DNA of 64,000 nt from CAZTDU01 sp964617355 (lineage in GTDB: Bacteria > Pseudomonadota > Gammaproteobacteria > Burkholderiales > SG8-39), in the NCBI GenBank assembly GCA_964617355.1, contig CAZTXP010000129.1, forward strand, positions 12,775 through 76,774. The letters are read 5' to 3'. Position numbers and translations under genes: made by a program. The notes beneath the pieces are model-generated. The model searched no databases, had not been told where the DNA came from, and worked only from the letters and a program-made list of their open reading frames with translations. Below are positions 24,881 to 33,178 of the stretch, piece after piece. Numbering within the stretch: the stretch's first letter is position 1; the number at the start of each line of letters is the position of its first letter.

Positions 24881-24954
24881 GGATTTCGGGGAGAGCGAGG
24901 CAATTGCGTAATAAAATGATGCGCCTGCCTTCAGACTTCGGGACAGTAGAACGC

Positions 24955-26880
24955 ATGGGGGACTATCGGGTCCGGCTCGTCACGTACGCGTGGGGGCGGA
25001 CGTACATCGACCGGATGCTCGATTTCCCGCTGTCGTCGGTACTCGCGCCTGGCAACCTTCCCGCGCTCGCGCGCGAGTTCGGGTGCGAGGTGGCGATCGT
25101 CACCGAGGAAGCGGAATTCGAGTACCTGCGCAGCCATCGGGTTGTGCGCGAGCTCGAGCGCATTTGTCCGGTGAAGCTGGTTTCGCTCGACGACCTGATC
25201 GCAGAACCCTGGCAGTACGGCATCTCGCTCGCTTATGCGCTGTTCCGCGGCATGACCGCCGAACTCGACGGCCCGATCACCGAGACCTACTTCCTGTTCC
25301 TCAACGGCGACTTCGTGCTGGCCGACGGCAGCTACGAGCGGCTCGTGCCGCACATCCACGCCGGCCATCGCGCGCTTCTTTCGCCGAGCTATTGCGCGAA
25401 CGAAGAGGCTGTGGTGCCCGAGCTCGAGCGGGGGCGGGATGGCTCGACTGGCGCGCTGGCCATACCTGCGCGGAGGATGGCAGGCCTGGTCCTCGCCCAT
25501 CGCCACAACACGATCCGTGCGAAGACCGTGAGCCAGGAGGTCGCGCACTTCCGCTACATGGATCAGTTCTACTGGCAAGCGGACCCCGGCACGCTGCTTG
25601 GCTTCCAGATGCCGATCTCGCTGGTCGCGATGCGGCCCGAGGCAGAACTCGACGATATTGGTGCCTTCTGGGACTGGGGGATCGTCTACGACTTCTGCCC
25701 GTCCAGGACGCTCACCGTGCTGGGCGATTCCGACGAGTTCCTAATGCTGGAACTGCGCGAGGCGGATACCCACCGGGACGCGATCCTGCTCGGTCCGAAC
25801 GATCCTGTCGACGCGGCGTCCAGGATGATGGGCTACATCACGCAGTATCAGGTCGACAATGCCCGGCATCCGCTCGTGCTGCATGATCGCGACGTGCCGG
25901 ACCTCGCCGCTGCGTTGCGTGGGCTCGAGGCGTATCGCGACGCGCTGATCGCGCACCTTCCGAAACGACCCATCGACCACCGCGGTCACTCGCAGTGGAC
26001 ATACCATCACCGACACCTGTTCCGGTTCCCGGTGGACGCGCGCCGGGAGTACACGCGACTGCGCGGCGAACTGCGCAAGCTGGAGGCGCGCCGGCTGGAT
26101 GTGCAGAAGCAGATTGACGCGATCGCGGGTCAGCACGATGCGCCGCCTTTGCCACAGGAAGACGCGCTCGGCCCCCGGGATACCGGGGCCGTCGCGACCC
26201 TCTACCGAAGGGCCTTCGGTCGCCTGCCTCGGCCTAGGGTCTGGCATCCGCTGTACCTCGCGTACCGGGAGGTCGCGTTGGCGCTCGAGGTGGCCTCGGC
26301 CGAAGGCCTGACCGTGCTGCTCGTCAGTGCGCCGCGAGAGGCGCTTTCCCGCTCTGCCGACACGCTTCCGCGGGGGAGCGAGCGTGTGTCGCCTCATGAC
26401 TTCGACAGCATGGAGCGGCTCCGTTCCGAAGGACGGCGGTTCGGTGCCTGCATGATCGAATGGGAGGCCGGCACGCTGGAGGATCTAGGCGAGGTTCTGC
26501 GCAAGGCCGAGTCGCTGATCGACGCGCGCGCGCGCATTTCGATCCATTGCGTCAACCACTATGGCCTTCCCGTAGATGTTTGGGCGCACGGGATCGCTCG
26601 GGCCGCGCTTGAGACCCCACGGAATGTCGAGATCATCGCGACCGGCTCGCTGCCCGGGTTCCTGGCCGTTCGGTGTACTCGCCTGCTCCAAGCAGGGCGG
26701 CGCCTCGGTCGTGGCGGGGCGATTGCGGTCGCTGCGATTGCGCTGGTGACCGGTGCTGGATTCGCGCTGCTGGCGTGGCTCGTGGAACCTCGGCGCCAAG
26801 GGTTCCACGGGCGCCCTCGGCGCAGTTGTACCTCGGTGACGCTGACGCTGGGGCCCGAGGCAGGAGAGTCCGCCGCATGA
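24955..26880 (+). CDS. Paralogue A of an unrecognised two-domain protein family (GT-A-like plus C-terminal domain)
   Basis: 641 aa from ATG 24955, chosen because it aligns with the start of the downstream paralogue; ATG 24916 and 24919 are in frame. The N-terminal 350 residues contain SVLAPGNLPALAREFGCEVAIVTE, then FLFLNGDFVLADGSY (117-126), which resembles a glycosyltransferase DxD strand, then PSYCANEEAVVPE, MAGLVL, HNTIRAK and LGDSDEFLMLELR. A charged helix near residues 365-395 leads to a second domain. A single hydrophobic helix (IAVAAIALVTGAGFALLAWLV) lies near the end. No family name is claimed; membrane-anchored sugar transfer is an inference. Confidence 0.75.
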   Translation: MGDYRVRLVTYAWGRTYIDRMLDFPLSSVLAPGNLPALAREFGCEVAIVTEEAEFEYLRSHRVVRELERICPVKLVSLDDLIAEPWQYGISLAYALFRGMTAELDGPITETYFLFLNGDFVLADGSYERLVPHIHAGHRALLSPSYCANEEAVVPELERGRDGSTGALAIPARRMAGLVLAHRHNTIRAKTVSQEVAHFRYMDQFYWQADPGTLLGFQMPISLVAMRPEAELDDIGAFWDWGIVYDFCPSRTLTVLGDSDEFLMLELREADTHRDAILLGPNDPVDAASRMMGYITQYQVDNARHPLVLHDRDVPDLAAALRGLEAYRDALIAHLPKRPIDHRGHSQWTYHHRHLFRFPVDARREYTRLRGELRKLEARRLDVQKQIDAIAGQHDAPPLPQEDALGPRDTGAVATLYRRAFGRLPRPRVWHPLYLAYREVALALEVASAEGLTVLLVSAPREALSRSADTLPRGSERVSPHDFDSMERLRSEGRRFGACMIEWEAGTLEDLGEVLRKAESLIDARARISIHCVNHYGLPVDVWAHGIARAALETPRNVEIIATGSLPGFLAVRCTRLLQAGRRLGRGGAIAVAAIALVTGAGFALLAWLVEPRRQGFHGRPRRSCTSVTLTLGPEAGESAA

Positions 26881-28712
26881 AGGCCCGCATCGTCATCCCC
26901 GTCTGGGGCGCGAAGTACATCGAGCGCCTCGCGCGCCTGTGCCTGCCGGCGCTGCTCGCGCCGGGCAACCTGCCGCACCTCGCGAAGCACTTCGAGTGCG
27001 AGCTCACGATCGTCACGGAGTCGAAGCTCTTCGACATGGTGCGCGCGCTGCCGGTGATCCAGGAGGCGGGGGCGCACTGCACGCTGCGGCTGGTGTCGCT
27101 CGACGACGTGCTGTCGCACCAGGCGCACTACGGGTACACGATCACGCACGCGCTCTTCCGCGGCTTCTCGGACCTCGGCGAGGCGGCGAAGGACGCTTGG
27201 TTCCTGTTCCTCAACGCCGACTTCATCCTCGCCGACGGCTCCTACGTCGAGCTAGCGAAGCGGATGCTCGCCGGCGAGCACGTGATCTTCGCGCCCAGCT
27301 ACTGCGCGATCGAGGAGAACGTGTTCCCGGCGATGGCCGAGCGGCGGCTCCCGGGCAGCCGTGCGGTCGCCATCCCGCCGCGCGAGATGGCGGGGCTGAT
27401 CCTCGACAACCGCCACTTCACGATCCGCTCGAAGATCATCAACTGGCGGATGTATCGCATCGACCGCGTCGACCAGTTCTACTACGTGGTCGACAACGAC
27501 ACCATGCTCGGGCGCCAGCTGCCGATCGCGGTGGTCGCGTTCCGCCCGACGCGCGTGCCGCCGGAGCCGGTGACGTTCTGGGACTACGGCATCGTCGCCG
27601 AGGTCTGCCCCGATTGCACGCTGTCCGTGATCGGTGACTCGGACCAGTTCCTGATGATGGAGCTGCGCGGCGAGCGCACGATGAGCGAGCAGTTCGAGCT
27701 CGGCTGGATGGACAAGGACGCGATCGCCCGCGACCTCACGATCTGGACGACGAAGGACCAGCGCGACAGCGGCGAGTTCCCGCTCGTGCTGCACCGCGCG
27801 GACCTTCCGCCGACCGTCGCCGAGGGCGAGCGTGTGCTGGAGGAGTACTACCGCGACGTCATGAGCCGCGTGTCGCCGAAGCCGCTCGACCACCTCGACC
27901 ACTACATCTGGCGCGACGTCATCCGCCTGCACGCCGAGTGGCAGCGCGAGCGCGCGTGGACCGAGGCGCTCGAGAAGGCGCGGCAGGGCGATCCGGCGTC
28001 CGCGCCCGCCGGCGCCGGCTGGCGGTGGTTCGACCTTGCGCGCGGCGCATACCGGAAGCTGTTCGGGCGCGTGCCGGAAGTCGGGCGGATGCACCCGCTC
28101 TGGGCCGACCTGCATCCCGTGATGAGCGCGCTGCAGGAGCGTGCGCCGCAGGTTCGGTCCGCACTCTGCCTCACGTCGCGCGGCGGCGGCATGATCGCGC
28201 CGTACCTGTCGCGGTGGCTGCCCAAGCTGGACCGCGTCGCGTTCGCCGACTTGCTCGACGACACGGTGCCGCAGGATGCGCTGCCGGGCGCGCCGTACGA
28301 CTTCTGCTTCGCCGAGCTGGTGTGGGAGGAGTTCCTGCAGTTCCGCGAAGTGCACGCTCGACTGCGACGGTACGTCAGGAAAGGCGGGACGATCCTCGTG
28401 TTCTTCCGTCCGCGCGAGCCACACCGCATCGCGCCGCGGGACTTCAAGATGATCGCGGGTGCGCTGCCGGGCTGCGATGTCGCCGAACTGCGCTTCAGCG
28501 GAAGTCCGATGCTGCGCTGGCTGCAGCGCCTGTGGGACCGCGAGACGCAGAAGCTCGGCCGCGGGCGCGCGGGACTGCTGCTCGGCCTCGCGATGACCGG
28601 TGCGTTCGTCGGCCCGCTCGCCTACGTCGCCAACGCCCGCGTGGCCGGCCGCGCGCCGGGCGAGCTGCCCCCGGGGTGCACCAGCCTCGTCCTCGACATC
28701 AGGGTGATCTGA
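26877..28712 (+). CDS. Paralogue B of the same unrecognised family
   Basis: 611 aa, starting inside the stop of paralogue A (ATGA). It shares the same block order: LLAPGNLPHLAKHFECELTI, FLFLNADFILADGSY (Asn113, Asp115, Asp120), PSYCAIEENVFP, MAGLIL, HFTIRSK, and VIGDSDQFLMMELR. A C-terminal part (about 440-560) with PYDFCFAELVWEEF and YVRKGGTILVFFR looks like a Rossmann methyltransferase strand order, but the glycine-rich SAM motif is not clear. A last hydrophobic helix (LLLGLAMTGAFVGPLAYVA) is in the same place as in A. Composition is G+C-rich like the downstream genes. One bp separates it from rfbF. Confidence 0.75.
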   Translation: MKARIVIPVWGAKYIERLARLCLPALLAPGNLPHLAKHFECELTIVTESKLFDMVRALPVIQEAGAHCTLRLVSLDDVLSHQAHYGYTITHALFRGFSDLGEAAKDAWFLFLNADFILADGSYVELAKRMLAGEHVIFAPSYCAIEENVFPAMAERRLPGSRAVAIPPREMAGLILDNRHFTIRSKIINWRMYRIDRVDQFYYVVDNDTMLGRQLPIAVVAFRPTRVPPEPVTFWDYGIVAEVCPDCTLSVIGDSDQFLMMELRGERTMSEQFELGWMDKDAIARDLTIWTTKDQRDSGEFPLVLHRADLPPTVAEGERVLEEYYRDVMSRVSPKPLDHLDHYIWRDVIRLHAEWQRERAWTEALEKARQGDPASAPAGAGWRWFDLARGAYRKLFGRVPEVGRMHPLWADLHPVMSALQERAPQVRSALCLTSRGGGMIAPYLSRWLPKLDRVAFADLLDDTVPQDALPGAPYDFCFAELVWEEFLQFREVHARLRRYVRKGGTILVFFRPREPHRIAPRDFKMIAGALPGCDVAELRFSGSPMLRWLQRLWDRETQKLGRGRAGLLLGLAMTGAFVGPLAYVANARVAGRAPGELPPGCTSLVLDIRVI

Positions 28713-28713
28713 G

Positions 28714-29481
28714 ATGAAATGCGTGATCCTCGCGGGCGGCCTCGGCACCCGCATCAGCGAAGAATCCCAGCTGCGCCCCAAGCCCATGGTGGAGATCGGC
28801 GGCCGGCCGATCCTGTGGCACATCATGAAGATCTACTCCGCGCACGGCATCGACGAGTTCATCGTCTGCCTCGGCTACAAGGGCTACGTGATCAAGGAGT
28901 ACTTCGCGAACTACTTCCTGCACATGTCGGACGTCACCTTCGACATGGCGCACAACAAGATGGAGGTCCACCAGAAGGGCGCCGAGCCGTGGCGCGTCAC
29001 GCTGGTGGACACCGGCGAGGCGACGCAGACCGGCGGCCGCCTGAAGCGCGTGGCGAGCTACCTCGGGGAAGAGGACTTCTGCTTCACCTATGGCGACGGC
29101 GTCGGCGACGTGAACATCCGCGAACTCGTGGCGTTCCACCGCGCGCAGAAGGTGAAGGCCACGTTGACGGCAGTGCAGCCGCCCGGGCGCTTCGGCGCGC
29201 TGAACCTCGAAGGACCGCTCGTCACCAGCTTCCAGGAGAAGCCGCGCGGCGACGGCGGCTGGATCAATGGCGGCTTCTTCGTGCTGTCGCCTTCGGTGGT
29301 GGACCACATTTCCGGCGACGACACGATCTGGGAGCGCGAGCCGATGGAGCGCCTCGCGCGCGAGCGCAGCCTCGCGGCTTACTTCCATCGCGGCTTCTGG
29401 CAGCCGATGGACACGCTGCGCGAGAAGCAGCAACTCGAGGCGGCGTGGGCTAGCGGCAAGGCGCCCTGGAAGATCTGGTGA
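28714..29481 (+). CDS. rfbF: Glucose-1-phosphate cytidylyltransferase
   Basis: 255 aa, the usual length for RfbF/DdhA. It has the nucleotidyltransferase signature LAGGLGTRISEESQLRPKPM at residues 6-25, then GGRPILWHIMKIY, FCFTYGDGVGDVNI with the metal-binding Asp, and the subfamily block GWINGGFFVL. It makes CDP-glucose from CTP and glucose-1-phosphate, the first step to CDP-6-deoxy and CDP-dideoxy sugars. It overlaps rfbG by 4 bp. Confidence 0.95.
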   Translation: MKCVILAGGLGTRISEESQLRPKPMVEIGGRPILWHIMKIYSAHGIDEFIVCLGYKGYVIKEYFANYFLHMSDVTFDMAHNKMEVHQKGAEPWRVTLVDTGEATQTGGRLKRVASYLGEEDFCFTYGDGVGDVNIRELVAFHRAQKVKATLTAVQPPGRFGALNLEGPLVTSFQEKPRGDGGWINGGFFVLSPSVVDHISGDDTIWEREPMERLARERSLAAYFHRGFWQPMDTLREKQQLEAAWASGKAPWKIW

Positions 29482-30554
29482 GCCTGTCCGCTTCCTTCTG
29501 GAAGGGCCGGCGCGTGCTCGTCACCGGGCACACCGGCTTCAAGGGCGCGTGGCTCGCGAGTGGGCTCGTCGGCATGGGGGCGAGCGTCACGGGCATCGCG
29601 CTCGCGCCCGAGACCTCGCCCAGCCTCTTCGACCTGCTCGGCCTCGCGCGCGACATGGACTCGCGCCTGCGCGACGTGCGCGATCGCGAGGCGATCGCCG
29701 GCATCGCGCGCGCTGTGAGACCCGAGATCGTGATCCACATGGCCGCGCAGGCGCTGGTGCGGCGCTCGTACCAGCAGCCGGTCGAGACCTTCGCGGCCAA
29801 CGTCATGGGCACTGCGCACGTGCTCGAGGCCGCGCGCGCGGCGGGCTCGGTGCGCGCGATCGTCAACGTGACGAGCGACAAGTGCTACGAGAACCGCGAG
29901 GCCGACTACGCCTACCGCGAGACCGACGCGATGGGCGGGCACGACCCGTACAGCGCGAGCAAGGGCGCAGCGGAACTGGTGGCCTCCGCGTATCGGCGCT
30001 CGTTCCTGTCGGCCGAGGGCATCCTCATGGCCTCGGCGCGCGCCGGCAACGTGATCGGCGGCGGCGACTGGTCGGAGGATCGACTGATCCCCGATTGCGT
30101 GCGGGCGTTCTCGGCGCGCCGCGCCCTCGTCGTGCGCAATCCCCTCGCGATCCGTCCGTGGCAGCACGTGCTCGAGCCGCTGTCGGGCTACCTGATGCTG
30201 GCCGAGCGACTCGCGAACGGTGATGCGGCGTTTGCCGACGGCTGGAACTTCGGCCCGGATGCGGGCGAAGCCGCACCGGTGCGACAGGTCGTCGACGAAG
30301 TGGTGAAGCTCTGGGGCGACGGCGCGCGCTGGGAGCAGGATCCCGCGGCGCAGCCACACGAAGCGCATCTCCTGAAGCTCGACGCCTCGAAGGCGCGGCG
30401 CGAGCTCGGCTGGCGCCCGCGGCTCGGCCTCGCCGAGACGCTGCGCTGGACGGTGGACTGGTATCGCGGGCACCTCGGCGGCGCGAGCGCGCGCGAGCTG
30501 GTGGCCGCGCAATGGAAGGCCTACGGCGAACGCAAGGAGAAGGCGGCGGCATGA
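29478..30554 (+). CDS. rfbG: CDP-glucose 4,6-dehydratase
   Basis: 358 aa from GTG 29478. Extended SDR with Rossmann motif VTGHTGFKGAWLASGL, the VNVTSDKCYEN segment specific to RfbG (the Lys-Cys-Tyr replaces the usual SSSxVYG tail), and the catalytic pair in DPYSASKGAAE. It converts CDP-glucose to CDP-4-keto-6-deoxyglucose. The product can go to dideoxyhexoses with RfbH, but no RfbH is present here. A C-methyltransferase, a 3,5-epimerase and a reductase follow instead. Confidence 0.95.
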   Translation: MSLSASFWKGRRVLVTGHTGFKGAWLASGLVGMGASVTGIALAPETSPSLFDLLGLARDMDSRLRDVRDREAIAGIARAVRPEIVIHMAAQALVRRSYQQPVETFAANVMGTAHVLEAARAAGSVRAIVNVTSDKCYENREADYAYRETDAMGGHDPYSASKGAAELVASAYRRSFLSAEGILMASARAGNVIGGGDWSEDRLIPDCVRAFSARRALVVRNPLAIRPWQHVLEPLSGYLMLAERLANGDAAFADGWNFGPDAGEAAPVRQVVDEVVKLWGDGARWEQDPAAQPHEAHLLKLDASKARRELGWRPRLGLAETLRWTVDWYRGHLGGASARELVAAQWKAYGERKEKAAA

Positions 30555-31780
30555 CGCTTAACTGCAGGTTCTGCGGCACGGAGCTGCGCCACACCTTCGC
30601 CGACCTCGGCATGTCGCCGCTCGCCAACTCCTACGTCGCCGGCGACAAGCTCGAAGCGATGGAGCCGTTCTACCCGCTGCACGTGCGCGTCTGCAGCCAG
30701 TGCCTGCTGGTGCAATTGCCGGAGTTCGAGAGCCCGGAGCACATCTTCAGCGACTATGCGTACTTCTCCTCGTACTCCGACAGCTGGCTGAAGCACTGCG
30801 AGGCGTACGCCGCGAACATGCGCTCGCGGCTGAAGCTCGGCAAGGACGCGCTGGTCGCCGAGGTGGCGAGCAACGATGGGTACCTCTTGCAGTACTTCGT
30901 CAAGGCCGGCATACCGGTGCTCGGCATCGAGCCGGCGGCGAACGTCGCCAAGGTCGCGGTCGAGAAGGGCGTGCCCACCGAGGTCGCGTTCTTCGGCGTG
31001 AAGACCGCGGAGCGGCTGGCCGCGGCGGGCCGTCGCGCCGACCTCGTCGCGGCGAACAACGTGCTGGCGCACGTGCCGGACATCAACGACTTCGTCGGCG
31101 GCTTCGCGCGGCTGCTCAAGCCCGAGGGCGTGGTGACCGTGGAGTTCCCGCACCTCCTGAATCTCATCGAGCAGAACCAGTTCGACACGATCTACCACGA
31201 ACACTTCTCGTACCTGTCGTTTGGTGTGGTGGAACGCATTTACGCGAAGCACGGCCTGCGGGTGTTCGACGTCGACCGCCTGCCGACGCACGGCGGATCG
31301 CTGCGCGTGTACGCCTGCCTCGCGGGCGCGTCGCACGCCGAGTCGCCTGCCGTGGCGGCGATGCGCGAGCTTGAGCGCGAGGGCGGGCTGCACACGCTCG
31401 AGGGCCACACGCGCGTGCAGGAGCGCCTCGTGGACTTGAAGTGCGGAGTGATGGCGTTCTTCGTCGAGGCGCGGCGCGCAGGCAAGCGCGTGGCGGGCTA
31501 CGGCGCGCCCGCGAAGGGCAACACGCTCCTCAACTACTGCGGCATCGGTCCCGAGCTGATGCCGTTCACCGTCGACCGCAGCCCGCACAAGCAGGGCCAC
31601 TACCTGCCCGGCGTGCGCGTGCCCATCCGGCATCCGGACGAGATCGCGCGCGCGAGGCCGGACTACGTCTTCATCCTGCCGTGGAACCTGAAGGACGAGA
31701 TCGTCGAGCAGATGGCGCACGTGCGCGGCTGGGGCGGGCGCTTCGTGGTGCCGATCCCCGAGGTGAAGGTCCTGCCGTGA
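30551..31780 (+). CDS. NDP-sugar C-methyltransferase (zinc-binding N-terminus, Methyltransf_13/14 type)
   Basis: 409 aa with the three-part layout of TylC3-like deoxysugar C-methyltransferases. The zinc knuckle has CRFCGTELRH and VRVCSQCLLVQ. The SAM domain has VAEVASNDGYLLQYF and ANNVLAHVPDINDF, then HEHFSYLSF. The C-terminal domain has the GYGAPAKGNTLLNYCGI signature. Such enzymes add a methyl group to C3 of a 4-keto-6-deoxy NDP-sugar. Here the likely substrate is the CDP-4-keto-6-deoxyglucose made by the two preceding genes. It overlaps both neighbours by 4 bp. Confidence 0.92.
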   Translation: MTLNCRFCGTELRHTFADLGMSPLANSYVAGDKLEAMEPFYPLHVRVCSQCLLVQLPEFESPEHIFSDYAYFSSYSDSWLKHCEAYAANMRSRLKLGKDALVAEVASNDGYLLQYFVKAGIPVLGIEPAANVAKVAVEKGVPTEVAFFGVKTAERLAAAGRRADLVAANNVLAHVPDINDFVGGFARLLKPEGVVTVEFPHLLNLIEQNQFDTIYHEHFSYLSFGVVERIYAKHGLRVFDVDRLPTHGGSLRVYACLAGASHAESPAVAAMRELEREGGLHTLEGHTRVQERLVDLKCGVMAFFVEARRAGKRVAGYGAPAKGNTLLNYCGIGPELMPFTVDRSPHKQGHYLPGVRVPIRHPDEIARARPDYVFILPWNLKDEIVEQMAHVRGWGGRFVVPIPEVKVLP

Positions 31781-32307
31781 AGTTCGCGCCGACGCCGCTC
31801 GAGGGCGCCTTCGTCGTCGATCTCGACCGGCTGGAGGACGAGCGCGGCTTCTTCGCGCGCACGTTCTGCGAGGAAGAGTTCCGTCGCGCCGGCCTCGTGC
31901 CGGTCGTTTCCCAGTGCAGCGTGTCGTTCAACAAGCGGCGTGGCACGCTGCGCGGCATGCACTACCAGGCGGCGCCGCACGAGGAGACCAAGCTCGTGCG
32001 CTGCACGCAGGGCGCGATCTGGGACGTGATCGTGGACCTCCGGCCGGGCTCCGCTACGCGGTGCCGCTGGCATGGCGTCGAGCTTTCGGCCGAGAACCGG
32101 CGCGCGCTCTACATCCCGGCCGGCTTCGCGCACGGCTTCCAGGTGCTGCGCGAGGATTCCGAGGTGCTCTACATGATGGACGTTCCCTACCACGGGCCTT
32201 CGGCGCGCGGCGTGCGCTGGGACGACCCGGCGTTTGGCATCGCGTGGCCGCTGGCGGATCCGTTCATGTCCGATCGCGACCGCGCCTACGAATCGTTCAA
32301 GGGCTGA
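31777..32307 (+). CDS. dTDP-4-dehydrorhamnose 3,5-epimerase family protein (RmlC-like cupin)
   Basis: 176 aa from GTG 31777. RmlC marks are RGFFARTFCEEEF, the catalytic His in RGMHYQ, then VRCTQGAIWDVIVDLR and IPAGFAHGFQVL. It epimerises C3 and/or C5 of a 4-keto-6-deoxysugar. In this operon the substrate is more likely a CDP-linked, possibly C-methylated sugar than dTDP-4-keto-rhamnose, because no rmlA or rmlB is present in the window. Confidence 0.9.
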   Translation: MKFAPTPLEGAFVVDLDRLEDERGFFARTFCEEEFRRAGLVPVVSQCSVSFNKRRGTLRGMHYQAAPHEETKLVRCTQGAIWDVIVDLRPGSATRCRWHGVELSAENRRALYIPAGFAHGFQVLREDSEVLYMMDVPYHGPSARGVRWDDPAFGIAWPLADPFMSDRDRAYESFKG

Positions 32308-32311
32308 ACCC

Positions 32312-33178
32312 ATGCGCATTCTCCTCATCGGCCGCACCGGCCAGCTCGGCGGCGACCTGCTGCGCAATGGCACGAGGCACGAAATCGTCGCTCCCGAGCG
32401 CTCGGAGCTCGACGTCGTGCGCCCCGAGCAGGTGCGCGCCGCGATCGAGCGCGTGCGGCCGGACCTCGTGATCAACTGCGCCGCGTTCCACAACGTGCCG
32501 CTCTGCGAGACGGAGCCGGACCAGGCCTTCCGCGTGAACTGCATCGCGGTGCGCGACCTCGCCGCGGCCTGCCGCGACGCGCGAGTGCGCTTCATGACCT
32601 TCAGCAGCGACTACGTGTTCGGCGGCGGGCCGCAGCGCAGCCCGATCGGCGAGGACGAGACGCCCGCGCCGCTGCAGGTCTACGGCATCAGCCGGCTTGC
32701 GGGCGAGCACGCCGCGCTCGCGACAGCGCCGGAGCACGCGTTGGTCGTGCGCACCTGCGGGCTCTATGGTGCGTCGGGCGCGAAGTCCAAGGGCGGCAAC
32801 TTCGTCGACGGGCGGGTTGCCGATGGACGCGCGGGCAAGACCATCGAGATGGCCTGCGAGCAGGTCGTCGCACCGACTTCGACGCACGACCTGAGCCTCG
32901 CCGTGCTGGCGCTCGCGGAGCACCCGTCCGCGGCGCCGGGCATCTACCACCTCGTGAACGAGGGGCCGTGCAGCTGGTACGACCTCACCGCCGCGATCGT
33001 CGAGATCCTCGAGCTGCCGGCGAAGGTGATCCCGGTGGATCGGGGCGGCGTTACGGGAACCATGCGCCGCCCGCTCTATTCGGTGCTCGACAACCGGCGC
33101 GCGCGCGCGCTCGGCATCACGATGCGGCCTTGGCGCGCTGCCCTCGAGGACTACCTTCGCCGGCGGTATCCGGGATGA
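32312..33178 (+). CDS. RmlD-like NAD(P)-dependent sugar reductase
   Basis: 288 aa. The N-terminus ILLIGRTGQLGGDLL and the segments FMTFSSDYVFGG and GIYHLVNEG are those of dTDP-4-dehydrorhamnose reductase. The active-site element is VYGISRLAGE, so the usual YxxxK Lys is Arg. The reaction is expected to be reduction of the 4-keto group, which finishes the CDP-sugar made by this cassette. The start codon lies 4 bp after the epimerase stop. Confidence 0.85.
   Translation: MRILLIGRTGQLGGDLLRNGTRHEIVAPERSELDVVRPEQVRAAIERVRPDLVINCAAFHNVPLCETEPDQAFRVNCIAVRDLAAACRDARVRFMTFSSDYVFGGGPQRSPIGEDETPAPLQVYGISRLAGEHAALATAPEHALVVRTCGLYGASGAKSKGGNFVDGRVADGRAGKTIEMACEQVVAPTSTHDLSLAVLALAEHPSAAPGIYHLVNEGPCSWYDLTAAIVEILELPAKVIPVDRGGVTGTMRRPLYSVLDNRRARALGITMRPWRAALEDYLRRRYPG

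Larger units (their letters stand above)
14456..24954. other. Compositional island within the polysaccharide locus
   Basis: From just after the FkbM gene to the start of the paralogue pair the DNA is visibly less G+C-rich than both flanks. It has more A/T at third codon positions and many TTT, AAA and TAT-type codons that are rare elsewhere. It holds eight genes, five on + and three on -, with looser spacing (60-135 bp gaps) than the overlapping genes outside. No transposase, integrase or direct repeat was recognised at the edges. Recent acquisition of a serotype-type cassette is the likely explanation. Confidence 0.6.

Noticed and set aside
14456..24954. Mobile element or prophage
   Set aside because: The composition shift suggests transfer, but no transposase, integrase, terminal repeat or tRNA edge was found.
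28714..32307. dTDP-rhamnose (rml) operon
   Set aside because: The first two genes are the CDP-glucose enzymes RfbF and RfbG, not RmlA/RmlB, and a C-methyltransferase is inserted before the epimerase.
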